Shown piece after piece: positions 1-7,347 of a DNA stretch of 10,929 nt. The notes beneath the pieces are model-generated. The model was not told the origin of the DNA and made no database searches. It saw only the letters and a list, made by a program, of their open reading frames with translations. This DNA comes from Candidatus Sulfotelmatobacter sp. (GTDB lineage Bacteria; Acidobacteriota; Terriglobia; Terriglobales; Acidobacteriaceae), in the NCBI GenBank assembly GCA_030037515.1, contig JASHRE010000669.1, positions 1 through 10,929 on the forward strand. Reading direction: 5' to 3'. Position numbers and translations under genes: made by a program. Each line of letters begins with the position of its first letter. The stretch's first letter is position 1.

Positions 1-7
1 CTACCAT

Positions 8-2494
8 TCAATCCGCTCGCAGAGCTTTCATGGGGTCGATGGAAGCGGCGCGCTGCGCAGGCAGCAGCGACGCTACCAATGCCAGCAGCAGCACGAAGAT
101 CGCAGCCAGAACCAACACCAGGGGGTCGAAGGGACTCACTCCGAAAAGCAACGAGCGCAGCAGATTCGAGGCTGCCACGGCGCCAAGCAATCCTATGGCG
201 CAACCTGCAATAGCAAGTTTGGTCGCAGAGGTGAAGACCAGCCCCAGAATCCCGGACCGTTGCGAACCTAAGGCCAAGCGAATTGCGATCTCCTGTTCGC
301 GCAGAGCCGCCGAGAAAGCAATGACGCCGTAGATACCAAGCACCGACAGAAGCACCGCCGCGATGGCGAAGGCGGAAATAATTGTGGTGTTGAAGCGGCG
401 GGGGGCCTCGCTATCCGAGACCGCGTGCTCCATGCTTTGCACTTGAGTCAGGGGCAACTGGGCATCAATGGAGCGGACGATGGAACGGAGAACATTTGCC
501 ATCGACTCGGGTTCGGTCGCCGTACGCACCACGATGAAGCCGCCATTGCCGTTCAGATCCGTGGGGGAGCCGAGGGTGCCTACGGACTTTTCAACCTGTG
601 CGACGGGTTGATACCACTGTTCTTTGGTGGGGGCGTCGGGCGAGTTCTCCTTAACGTCAGCCACTTCCCCCACGATGGTCATCCAGGGTGTGGGAGTCTC
701 CTGGGTGCCGATGCGAAAGCGTTTCCCAATGGGGTCGGAACCGGGCCAATAGTGTTGAGCGAATTTGCGGTTGACGATGGCGACAAGCTGCGTTTTGGCC
801 GTGTCGGCCTCGGTGAAGAATCGGCCTTCCAGCAACGGGATTTCCATCGCTTGTAGATAATCGCCTTGCACATTCACCGGAGTGGCAAGGTTCATGCCGG
901 CGCCCGGCGGTGGGATGTAGCCATCGGCGATGAACGTGGTATTGCTGTTGTTGCCTGAGGCCGGCAGAAACGTTGTAAGGCCCGTCGACTTCACGCCGGG
1001 AAGTTGGCGCAGACGGCGAATCAATTCCTCATTGAATGTATCCACCGCCGCCTGGGTTGCGTACTGCCTCTGCGGCAGTGAATAGGAGGCGGTAAGAACA
1101 TGGTCGGGCCGGAATCCAAGATCGACGGCCCGCATCTTCTCAAAACTGCGCATCAGCAATCCGGAAGCCACCAGCAGCACAAGGGCGATGGCCATTTCGC
1201 CAATCACCAGGGCGGAACGCAGCCGGGCGTGGCCGCTGCCGGCTGTGCCAGTGCGTCCACCTTCCTTGAGAGTGTCATTCACGCTGGTCCGCAGAGCGGC
1301 AAAGGCCGGGGCAAGTCCGCAGACAAGGCCGGTGAGCACGGCGAGGGCGATCGCGAACAAAACGACCGGCCAGTCGAGGCCAATTTCATCAATGCGCGGG
1401 AGGGTCTCGGGCAGCCAAGCCACGCCCACGCGCAAGGCAATGGCGGCAAGGATCAGACCGAAAGTACCTCCGGCCACGCTCAACACCAGGCTCTCTAAAA
1501 TCGCTTGGCGCAGGAGCACTCCGGCGCGGGCCCCCAGGGCGAGGCGCACAGCGATTTCGCGGCGGCGGCGGATGGCGCGGACCAGCAGCAATCCCGCCAG
1601 ATTCGCACAAGCAATGAGCAGCACGACGACGATGGCCAGAAACAGCGTGCGCACGAGTTGACGGGCCTGCTCAACCGTTTCCTCGTGCAGCGAGCGCACC
1701 ACCGGACGGATGCGGAAATTCGCCATGAAGGAGGGATAGTTGCGCATGATGTTTTGGGCCACGCGCTGCGCATCGCTCTGGGCTTGTGACGCCGTGATGC
1801 CGGGCTTGAGTCGTCCGACCATGTTGAAGTTCCATCCCGCCGCTCCGGCTGGACCGAGGTCCTGTTGGCTGAAGGCGGTCGGAACCCACAGATCGCTGCT
1901 GTTCAAGTGTCCCGGCACCAGCGGGAACTCAAAGTTACGCGGCATGACGCCGACGACGACATAGGGCTTGCGATCCAGCAGAATCTTGGATCCCAATACG
2001 CGCGGATCGCCATGCAGGCGGTCTTTCCAGAGCGAATAGCTGACTACCGTTACCTGTTCTCCCTGTTCATCCTCTTGCTGCGTAAAGAACCGGCCCATCA
2101 GAGGCGAGACTCCCAAGGCGGGAAGCACACCTGCCGACATCCGTGCAGCATTGATCTGCGCCGGTTCGCCAACTCCCGCCAGTTCGTAATTCGTCTGCTG
2201 ATAGCCGCCTAGATTCACGAAACTGCGAGTGTCGCGGGTGTAGGCTCGGATCTCAGGAGCTGTAACTCCGGCCTCCCCGTTACCACCCACGTCTGCACCT
2301 TGCAGAATGTCGGAGAGCTGCACCAGTTGCTCGGGATGAGGAAAAGGCAGCGGGCGCAGCAACACACCTTCTACGATGGAGAAGATGGCGGTGGTGGCAC
2401 CGATTCCGAGCGCGAGCATCAAAACAGCCGTTGCGGTAAAACCGGGTGACTTCAGCAGATGGCGGATAGCGATTCGTAGGTCATGGAGAGGCAT
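8..2494 (-). CDS. ADOP-type ABC transporter permease (MacB/FtsX family, duplicated)
   Basis: Predicted inner-membrane permease of 828 residues, the usual size for acidobacterial duplicated orphan permeases. Seen: an N-terminal cytoplasmic stretch (HDLRIAIRHLLKSPGFT, residues 4-20), a first membrane helix (about 21-43), a MacB_PCD-like periplasmic domain (about 50-260), and an FtsX block with helices at about 283-306, 333-358 and 377-400, including the signature CANLAGLLLVRA then REIAVRLALGA (296-322). The layout then repeats: a helix at about 427-447, a second periplasmic domain (about 460-680), and a second FtsX block with EQEIAIRLALGS. The protein ends KALRAD followed by TGA. The start is ATG 9 nt after AAGGA. 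Family knowledge: MacB-like permeases work with a separate ATPase in efflux or mechanotransmission. No ATPase gene lies beside this one, which fits the 'orphan' label. The transported substrate cannot be told. It is divergent from the kinase gene; any functional link is speculation. Confidence 0.95.
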   Translation of the reverse strand: MPLHDLRIAIRHLLKSPGFTATAVLMLALGIGATTAIFSIVEGVLLRPLPFPHPEQLVQLSDILQGADVGGNGEAGVTAPEIRAYTRDTRSFVNLGGYQQTNYELAGVGEPAQINAARMSAGVLPALGVSPLMGRFFTQQEDEQGEQVTVVSYSLWKDRLHGDPRVLGSKILLDRKPYVVVGVMPRNFEFPLVPGHLNSSDLWVPTAFSQQDLGPAGAAGWNFNMVGRLKPGITASQAQSDAQRVAQNIMRNYPSFMANFRIRPVVRSLHEETVEQARQLVRTLFLAIVVVLLIACANLAGLLLVRAIRRRREIAVRLALGARAGVLLRQAILESLVLSVAGGTFGLILAAIALRVGVAWLPETLPRIDEIGLDWPVVLFAIALAVLTGLVCGLAPAFAALRTSVNDTLKEGGRTGTAGSGHARLRSALVIGEMAIALVLLVASGLLMRSFEKMRAVDLGFRPDHVLTASYSLPQRQYATQAAVDTFNEELIRRLRQLPGVKSTGLTTFLPASGNNSNTTFIADGYIPPPGAGMNLATPVNVQGDYLQAMEIPLLEGRFFTEADTAKTQLVAIVNRKFAQHYWPGSDPIGKRFRIGTQETPTPWMTIVGEVADVKENSPDAPTKEQWYQPVAQVEKSVGTLGSPTDLNGNGGFIVVRTATEPESMANVLRSIVRSIDAQLPLTQVQSMEHAVSDSEAPRRFNTTIISAFAIAAVLLSVLGIYGVIAFSAALREQEIAIRLALGSQRSGILGLVFTSATKLAIAGCAIGLLGAVAASNLLRSLLFGVSPFDPLVLVLAAIFVLLLALVASLLPAQRAASIDPMKALRAD

Positions 2495-2503
2495 GGCACC
2501 GAT

Positions 2504-2508
2504 TCCTT
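2504..2508 (-). promoter_or_regulatory. Ribosome binding site of the ADOP permease
   Basis: On the minus strand AAGGA lies 9 nt before the ATG at 2494. It supports this ATG as the start, as does the family's typical N-terminus (short cytoplasmic stretch, then the first helix). Confidence 0.7.
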
Positions 2509-3102
2509 GCGAGCTGGGTGGAGAATGGAGAGCACCTGCATCTCCAGGTACGGCTTGAGCTAAGTGATTGATCCGTCAGGCATACCGGATTGAGGCTGGA
2601 AGGGCTAGCCTGTAAAGCCGCCCGGATTCAAAACCCCACTGTCCGAGAACGGACGTTCCTTCTCCGTTATGTCAGGATTCACGCCAGGGCAATGAACAAA
2701 ACAATGACAAGGATTCAGTGGGCCCCGCGGCAGCTTGGAACAGCCAACTCCCATTCTAACGAGCCATTCGGAAGTTGACTCGCTGTCGGGTAGGCGCGCC
2801 CAAGGCCCGCAGTTAAGCAGAGGCGGGGCCGCACTGTTCCGTGCGCCCAACCCGAGCTTCTCTTTACTCCCGTGCCGGGCTGGTGGACAGCGGCGACGAG
2901 CTCGTCTGAGCCGCCTGTCGAACGGTTGGCGATTTACTTCGAGCGGTCACTGTTCTGTTCCGCCGCCAGTTGTGCCCGTGTTCGTTGCGTTTCATGGAGC
3001 GTCCCCAAAACCCCAAAACGGCGGGTTATTAGACAAGCCATGACACACGGCCAACGACCACTTGCCTGTGGCGGCCAGACGTTTCGAACCCGGTTCTTGA
3101 GA

Positions 3103-3132
3103 TTGACTTGTTTTGCGCTGAAATCCTAAGAT
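3103..3132 (+). promoter_or_regulatory. Candidate sigma70-type promoter of the kinase gene, nearly leaderless
   Basis: The sequence shows TTGACT (3103-3108), an 18-nt spacer, and TAAGAT (3127-3132). These match the consensus at 5 of 6 and 4 of 6 positions. Transcription would be expected to begin around 3139-3140, only 2-3 nt before the GTG start at 3142. That fits the lack of a Shine-Dalgarno sequence before the GTG. This rests on consensus matching only. Confidence 0.5.
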
Positions 3133-3141
3133 TTCTGGTCA

Positions 3142-5940
3142 GTGACAACCCCTTCCACTCTCGTCGGTCAAATCATTTCGCACTACCGCGTTCTTGAAAA
3201 ACTCGGTGGCGGAGGCATGGGAGTTGTCTATAAGGCCCTGGACACTCGCCTCGATCGTTTCGTCGCATTGAAATTTCTGCCCGACGACCTCGCCAAAGAT
3301 CCGCAGGCTCTGAGCCGTTTTCGTCGCGAAGCCAAGGCCGCATCCGCTCTCAATCACCCCAACATTTGCACCATCCATGACATCGGCGAGGAGCACGGTC
3401 AGACCTTCATCGCCATGGAGTGTCTGGAGGGCCAGACGCTCAGGTATCTGATCGCGGCCCGTCCCATGGAGACCGGGCGACTGCTCGAGTTGGCTATCGA
3501 AATTGCCGATGCGCTCGAGGCAGCCCATGCGGAGGGCATTGTTCACCGCGACATCAAGCCCGCTAACATCTTCGTGACAAAACGCGGGCACGCCAAGGTC
3601 CTCGATTTCGGCCTGGCGAAGGTCACGCACCCGCGTCCGCAGGATCAATCTGCCGCGACGTTGGCAACACTGGGCGTTGACTCCGAGCACCTCACCAGCC
3701 CCGGTTCTGCTGTGGGAACCGTGGCATACATGTCTCCGGAGCAGGTTCGCGGCAAGGAACTAGACGCCCGCTCCGACCTGTTTTCATTCGGCGCGGTGCT
3801 TTACGAAATGGCGACCGGATTGCTACCGTTTCGCGGCGAAACCTCCGGCGTCATACTGGAAGGGATTCTGAATCGCCCGCCGCTGACGCCGACGCGGTTT
3901 AATCCGGACCTTCCCGCCGAACTCGAGCGCATCATCGGCAAGGCTCTTGAAAAGGATCGCGATCTCCGCTACCAAAACGCCGGTGAGCTTCGCAGCGATC
4001 TGAAGCGGCTCCGCCGAGACCTCGATTCGGGACGGATTGCCAGTGGCTCGGGCGCATCGGCTTTCGCAGGTTACGATCGCAGCACCACCCCTGGCGCAGC
4101 GGCGCCAACCTCCTCTTCAGGTTCTGCGGCGACGGCGCAGCCAGGCGCGGCACAAACTGCGGGACAAACGGCGGCTTCCTCGCACCCCGGCTCTCCCTCT
4201 CATTCCTCGGGCAGCGTGATTCTCGCCGAAGCGGTTTCGCGCAATAAAGGCAAGTTGCTTGGACTGGGTGCAGCCGTGCTCGTGGTTTTGCTTGCCGCCG
4301 GCTATGGCGTGTACCGCTTCGTTTCGGGCCAACGCAGTTCCACAGGGGCAGCCAGAATCACGAAAATCAGCTCGTGGAACAAGACCATGGATACTGTCGC
4401 GCTGTCGCCTGATGGCCGCACCATCGCCTTTGTTTCCCCGGTCGATGGCTACGATCAGGTCTTTGTGATGCTCACCTCTGGCGGTGAGCCCCTTCAGCTC
4501 ACCAAGGACGAAGGCAATAAGATCGTTCGAGGTTTTTCCTCCGATGGCACGGAAATTTATTTCGCCCAAACGCTCGGCGAGTATGAAATCTGGAGCATCC
4601 CCACGCTTGGTGGCAACGCGAAGCACTTGGTGTCGGGGTCATCGGTGGTTTCATCCCCTGACGGGCAGTTCCTGTTTGTGGAGAAGAGCGACGGGCAAAT
4701 CGTTCGCATGGCAAAAGCAGGAGGCGGCGAAGAGGTTATCCTTGCTCTTCCCAACTTCGGCGCTTTAAGGGTCTATCCGGACGGTCAGCATATGCTGGTG
4801 TGCACGCTGGGTCCGAAGGCTCTCAAGCTGGAGCGACTGGACATTACCGGCAAAAAACTCGATAAGATCGCCGACATACCCGATGCCGTTTCTTGCCCGA
4901 ATTGGGCGCTTCCGGGCCAGTCGGTTTACGTCAGCCGCAAAGTTAACGGCATCATTAATATTTGGGATTTTTCCCTGGAAGATCATTCCCTCAAGCAGGT
5001 CACAAATGGCACCGGCCCTGATTGGAGTCCGATGGCCGATCCAAACGGAAAGGGCCTTTACTTCGTGAGTGGCAAAACTGCCGGAAGGCTCACGCTCTAT
5101 CACTTCGCGTCGAAACAATTCACGGACATCGTAAACGAAGACGCAACCCAGCCGGAGTTTTCTAATGACAGCCGTCTCGTTGCCTACCTGACGTATCCCG
5201 AGCCGGGCAAAGCTGATATGTGGATGATTGATCTTGCCACCAACAATCGCACTAAGCTCGCCTCGGGAGCAACCGGTTTGGAGACACTGGGCTTCTCCAA
5301 CGACGATAAGAAATATCTCTATAGCGACGCGCCCAGTGCTGAATGGTATGGCGGCGCAATGCGGCTGTTTGTCATCGGCACCGATGGCACGCACCGGCAG
5401 CAACTGAACTGGCCGGGCGAGTTCGTCGGTTTTGTACTCTGGGAACCGAGAGATCAATCGATCATTCTCGGCGGCGAAGGAAAAGACAGGCGAACAGCAA
5501 AGAGCTGGAGAATGTTCCTGAACGGCTCTCCCCCGGTCCTTTTGTCCGAAAACTGCGGCATGGCGATTGACATTTCTCCCGATCAAAAGTTCCTTATCGG
5601 AACCGTGATCTGGGGCGACAACCCCGGAATCTACCAGTACTCACTCGCCGATAAGAAATGCACGAAACTTAAATCCGGCATCACAACGTATCTCGCAATG
5701 TTCGCCAAAGACGGCAAATCATTCCTGTATTCGCAGGCCTCGCACGGTGAAACGACGATCTGGCGGCAGCCCTGGCACAATGGCGTGACCGTCGGCACGG
5801 CGGTTCCGGCCTCAAAGCTTCCCTTCGCTCTGCGGGAAGACTACGGTGGCAACGCCTATTCCGTCGCTCCCGATCTTTCCTCAGTCGTCTTTGCCCGCCC
5901 TGGCGGTTACGACGACCTGTATTTCATCGCGCAAAAATAA
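3142..5940 (+). CDS. PknB-type Ser/Thr protein kinase with C-terminal PD40/TolB-like beta-propeller
   Basis: A 932-residue membrane-anchored kinase. Seen: glycine loop LGGGGMGVVY (21-30), ATP-binding Lys in VALKF (K44), helix-C Glu (E63), catalytic loop HRDIKPAN (135-142), DFG (155-157) and the SPE motif (198-200), so all main catalytic residues are present. A low-complexity Ala/Ser/Gly/Pro linker (about 300-360) leads to one membrane helix (about 371-391). From about 402 to the end there are many repeats of the SPDG/SSDG type (ALSPDGRTIAF, GFSSDGTEIYF, SSPDGQFLFV and others), typical of WD40-like PD40 propeller blades. Family knowledge: such kinases phosphorylate cytoplasmic proteins on Ser/Thr, and the propeller lies outside the membrane as a presumed sensor or binding domain. 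Its ligand is unknown. The start is GTG with no clear Shine-Dalgarno; the next Met lies inside the glycine loop, so this start is the only reasonable one. It stands alone on its strand, with broken genes downstream. Confidence 0.95.
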   Translation: MTTPSTLVGQIISHYRVLEKLGGGGMGVVYKALDTRLDRFVALKFLPDDLAKDPQALSRFRREAKAASALNHPNICTIHDIGEEHGQTFIAMECLEGQTLRYLIAARPMETGRLLELAIEIADALEAAHAEGIVHRDIKPANIFVTKRGHAKVLDFGLAKVTHPRPQDQSAATLATLGVDSEHLTSPGSAVGTVAYMSPEQVRGKELDARSDLFSFGAVLYEMATGLLPFRGETSGVILEGILNRPPLTPTRFNPDLPAELERIIGKALEKDRDLRYQNAGELRSDLKRLRRDLDSGRIASGSGASAFAGYDRSTTPGAAAPTSSSGSAATAQPGAAQTAGQTAASSHPGSPSHSSGSVILAEAVSRNKGKLLGLGAAVLVVLLAAGYGVYRFVSGQRSSTGAARITKISSWNKTMDTVALSPDGRTIAFVSPVDGYDQVFVMLTSGGEPLQLTKDEGNKIVRGFSSDGTEIYFAQTLGEYEIWSIPTLGGNAKHLVSGSSVVSSPDGQFLFVEKSDGQIVRMAKAGGGEEVILALPNFGALRVYPDGQHMLVCTLGPKALKLERLDITGKKLDKIADIPDAVSCPNWALPGQSVYVSRKVNGIINIWDFSLEDHSLKQVTNGTGPDWSPMADPNGKGLYFVSGKTAGRLTLYHFASKQFTDIVNEDATQPEFSNDSRLVAYLTYPEPGKADMWMIDLATNNRTKLASGATGLETLGFSNDDKKYLYSDAPSAEWYGGAMRLFVIGTDGTHRQQLNWPGEFVGFVLWEPRDQSIILGGEGKDRRTAKSWRMFLNGSPPVLLSENCGMAIDISPDQKFLIGTVIWGDNPGIYQYSLADKKCTKLKSGITTYLAMFAKDGKSFLYSQASHGETTIWRQPWHNGVTVGTAVPASKLPFALREDYGGNAYSVAPDLSSVVFARPGGYDDLYFIAQK

Positions 5941-5985
5941 CCCCGCTTCCCATGCTCGTCTCACCCATGCCCCAGCCGTTTTGAC

Positions 5986-6367
5986 ATGGTCCCATATTTC
6001 TGCAACACGGAAACGCTGGCTTCAGCGCGAAAAGTCTCACAGAAGGTCGCCACATACGCAGACATGTTTTCGGCGATGGGGACCGAAGGCGCGGCTCCGC
6101 ATTATGCAGCCACCGCTGTCGGCGCATCCCGACGGCATGGTCGTCGGTGAGATTTAAGAAGAACTGGACATCCCGAACTCAGCGCTTTCCCATCACCTAG
6201 ACAAGCTAGGGACGGAAGACCTTGTCACTGTAAAACGCGAAAGCACGTTCCTTCGCTACACCGCGAACACAGATGCCCTTCAAGAAGTACTCCAGTTCTT
6301 GCACGCGGAGTGCTGCACCCGGAACAAGGCAGTGAAGCCCGAGCAGATCGTTCAGATTTGCCGATAG
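5986..6367 (+). pseudogene. arsR: ArsR/SmtB-family regulator, broken by a frameshift and a stop codon
   Basis: Reading from ATG 5986 gives an ArsR-like N-terminus ending YADMFSAMGTE (to 6087). One extra G at about 6088 then shifts the frame to one that reads ARLRIMQ...LSAHPDGMVVGEI. There an in-frame TAA (6155-6157) interrupts it, most simply a CAA (Gln) to TAA change. The same frame then continues with the winged-helix recognition segment (ALSHHLDKL), RESTFLRYTANTDALQ, and a C-terminus AECCTRNKAVKPEQIVQICR before TAG at 6365-6367. The CC pair near the end is a likely metalloid-binding feature. Total length fits a normal ~125-residue regulator. Intact, such a protein represses ars genes until arsenite or a similar ligand binds. 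It sits 7 nt before arsM, the usual arsR-arsM arrangement. It cannot make a full protein as sequenced. Confidence 0.85.
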
Positions 6368-6374
6368 GAGTGCA

Positions 6375-6700
6375 ATGAGCAACCCAGACATCACGCAAGT
6401 GGTGAAAGAGAAATACGGCCAAGCGGCACTGAGCGTCACAAGTGGTGGCAGTTCTTGTTGCGGAGCAAGTCCATCATGTGGCTGCGATCCAATCACAGCG
6501 AACCTGTACGACGCAACGCAGGCCGGGCAGATTCCCGAAGAGGCGTTGCTTGCCTCGTTGGGCTGCGGAAACCCGACGGCCTTGGCGAAGCTCGAACCCG
6601 GCGAAACCGCCTGGATCTTGGGTCTGGCGGCGGGATTGACGTCCTTCTCTCTGCAAGGCGAGTCGGCCCGACCGGGAAAGCCTACGGGCTTGATGTGTAA
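6375..6700 (+). pseudogene. arsM: Arsenite S-adenosylmethyltransferase, 5' part only, frameshifted
   Basis: From ATG 6375 the reading gives MSNPDITQVVKEKYGQAAL, a Cys-rich stretch (SSCCGASPSCGCDPI) and IPEEALLASLGCGNPTALA, all matching the N-terminal third of ArsM. One base is missing between 6609 and 6612. The SAM-binding motif I (LDLGSGGGIDVLLSARRV, then GPTGKAYGLDV) therefore continues in another frame, which ends at TAA 6698-6700, where homology stops. Normal ArsM is about 270-290 residues, so roughly 60% is gone, including the rest of the methyltransferase core. The unshifted frame stays open to 6770, but its tail is not ArsM-like. AGGAG (6366-6370) overlaps the arsR stop codon and is a good ribosome binding site, so the two genes were an operon. 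Intact ArsM methylates As(III) using SAM; this copy cannot. Confidence 0.85.
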
Positions 6701-7040
6701 CCGAAAGTATGCGAGAAAACATGCTGCCGAGAAATCAAACCAGCATGAAAGCAAGTCACAAAGAAAGTAAGCCAGCTAGGCCACTAATCACCAAGATGGT
6801 TAGAAAAGAAGCTGGCGAGACACCAAGCCAGCGTGCGGACGAATAAACAAGAAGAAAAGAAATCAAGACAACAAGCGGGGAAGAAAACAAGCCACCAAAC
6901 AAGCATGCTGGCGAGATGTAAATCAACCATTCACTCAAGCCATCATCCCATCTAGCCTAGACCACTTCGCAACGTGATTTCAGAACAGCAAGCCATCAAG
7001 CTTATTAGCAGAAAAGATTGCAAAAATCAGCCGATCTGCT
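6701..7040. repeat. A-rich, lower-GC block with degenerate short repeats; no clear gene
   Basis: This stretch begins exactly where arsM homology ends and runs to the parA remnant. Hand counting gives about 45% GC for 6701-6960, clearly below the flanking genes, and purines with A dominate the plus strand. Related short words recur: CAAGCCA exactly at 6824-6830, 6888-6894, 6936-6942 and 6989-6995 (spacings 64, 48 and 53), and GCTGGCGAGA at 6811 and 6907. GCTGGC (6811-6816) and GCCAGC (6827-6832) form a 6-bp inverted repeat with a 10-nt loop. A minus-strand frame (6756-6938) would encode 60 hydrophobic residues from a TTG start, but T-rich DNA often does this by chance. The origin is unrecognised: it could be decayed mobile-element DNA or a degenerate repeat array. 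Confidence 0.4.
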
Positions 7041-7063
7041 ATGCCTCTGAAAAAGAGAGGCAT
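7041..7063 (+). promoter_or_regulatory. Inverted repeat covering the ribosome binding site of the parA remnant
   Basis: ATGCCTCT (7041-7048) and AGAGGCAT (7056-7063) form a perfect 8-bp inverted repeat around a 7-nt A-rich loop, ending 1 nt before the parA ATG at 7065. The right arm includes the only Shine-Dalgarno candidate (AGAGAGG, 7054-7060). It could be an operator for ParA self-repression, a partner-protein site, or an mRNA hairpin hiding the ribosome binding site. The sequence cannot separate these. Confidence 0.4.
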
Positions 7064-7064
7064 C

Positions 7065-7285
7065 ATGCGCGTCATAGCGCTCGTCAGCCAGAAGGGGCTG
7101 GCAGGCAAACCCCGCTCGCCATCCATCTGGCGACGGCCTTTGCGGCCGCAGGATGCAACTAGCTCCTACTTGATCTCGATCCTCAAGCATTCGCTGCCGA
7201 ATGGAAAGATTCTCGAGTTGCAGAGACACCTCCTGTCATGGCGATCCCAGCCTCGCGGCTCCCCAAAGTTATTGAGAGTTCCCCG
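7065..7285 (+). pseudogene. parA: Plasmid-type ParA partition ATPase, 5' remnant with frameshift and stop
   Basis: ATG 7065 reads MRVIALVSQKGLAGK, the first strand and Walker A (deviant P-loop) of a ParA/MinD-type ATPase, where KGGAGKTT is expected. A missing base after AAA then shifts the frame to one reading LAIHLATAFAAAGCN, followed by an in-frame TAG (7160-7162). The same frame goes on with LLLDLDPQAFAAEWKDSR (the ParA A'-motif region) and MAIPASRLPKVIESS, where recognisable homology ends near 7282. Only about 72 of the ~210 residues of a small ParA remain. Family knowledge: ParA ATPases of this kind partition plasmids and integrative elements with a small ParB-like partner. No partner gene is seen. 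The remnant suggests a plasmid or integrative element once sat here. Confidence 0.8.
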
Positions 7286-7347
7286 GGTGTCGCGCGAACT
7301 CGCGAATCTCGGGAATTTCAGGACCGATAACCTAAATTTGAACCTGG

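Larger units (their letters stand above)
2495..3141. other. Divergent intergenic region without a recognisable gene
   Basis: A 647-bp gap separates the divergent permease and kinase genes. Small open frames exist on both strands (for example 2735-3043 plus and 2605-2850 minus). They overlap each other, lack plausible Shine-Dalgarno sequences, and their translations have no recognisable domain or protein-like pattern. Apart from the permease ribosome binding site and the kinase promoter candidate I see no RNA gene, terminator or long repeat here. The length would allow promoters for both genes; I found no convincing promoter for the permease. Confidence 0.6.

Noticed and set aside
2590..3129. 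Several 60-100 codon frames between permease and kinase
   Set aside because: They overlap each other on both strands, lack ribosome binding sites and show no protein-like pattern.
4765..5586. Long minus-strand frame (273 codons) inside the kinase gene
   Set aside because: It lies opposite the propeller domain; the kinase frame has clear domain content and the antisense translation shows no motif. GC-rich codon use opens such shadow frames.
6745..6846. Small plus-strand frame of 33 residues after arsM
   Set aside because: No ribosome binding site, composition follows the A-rich DNA, and no recognisable pattern.
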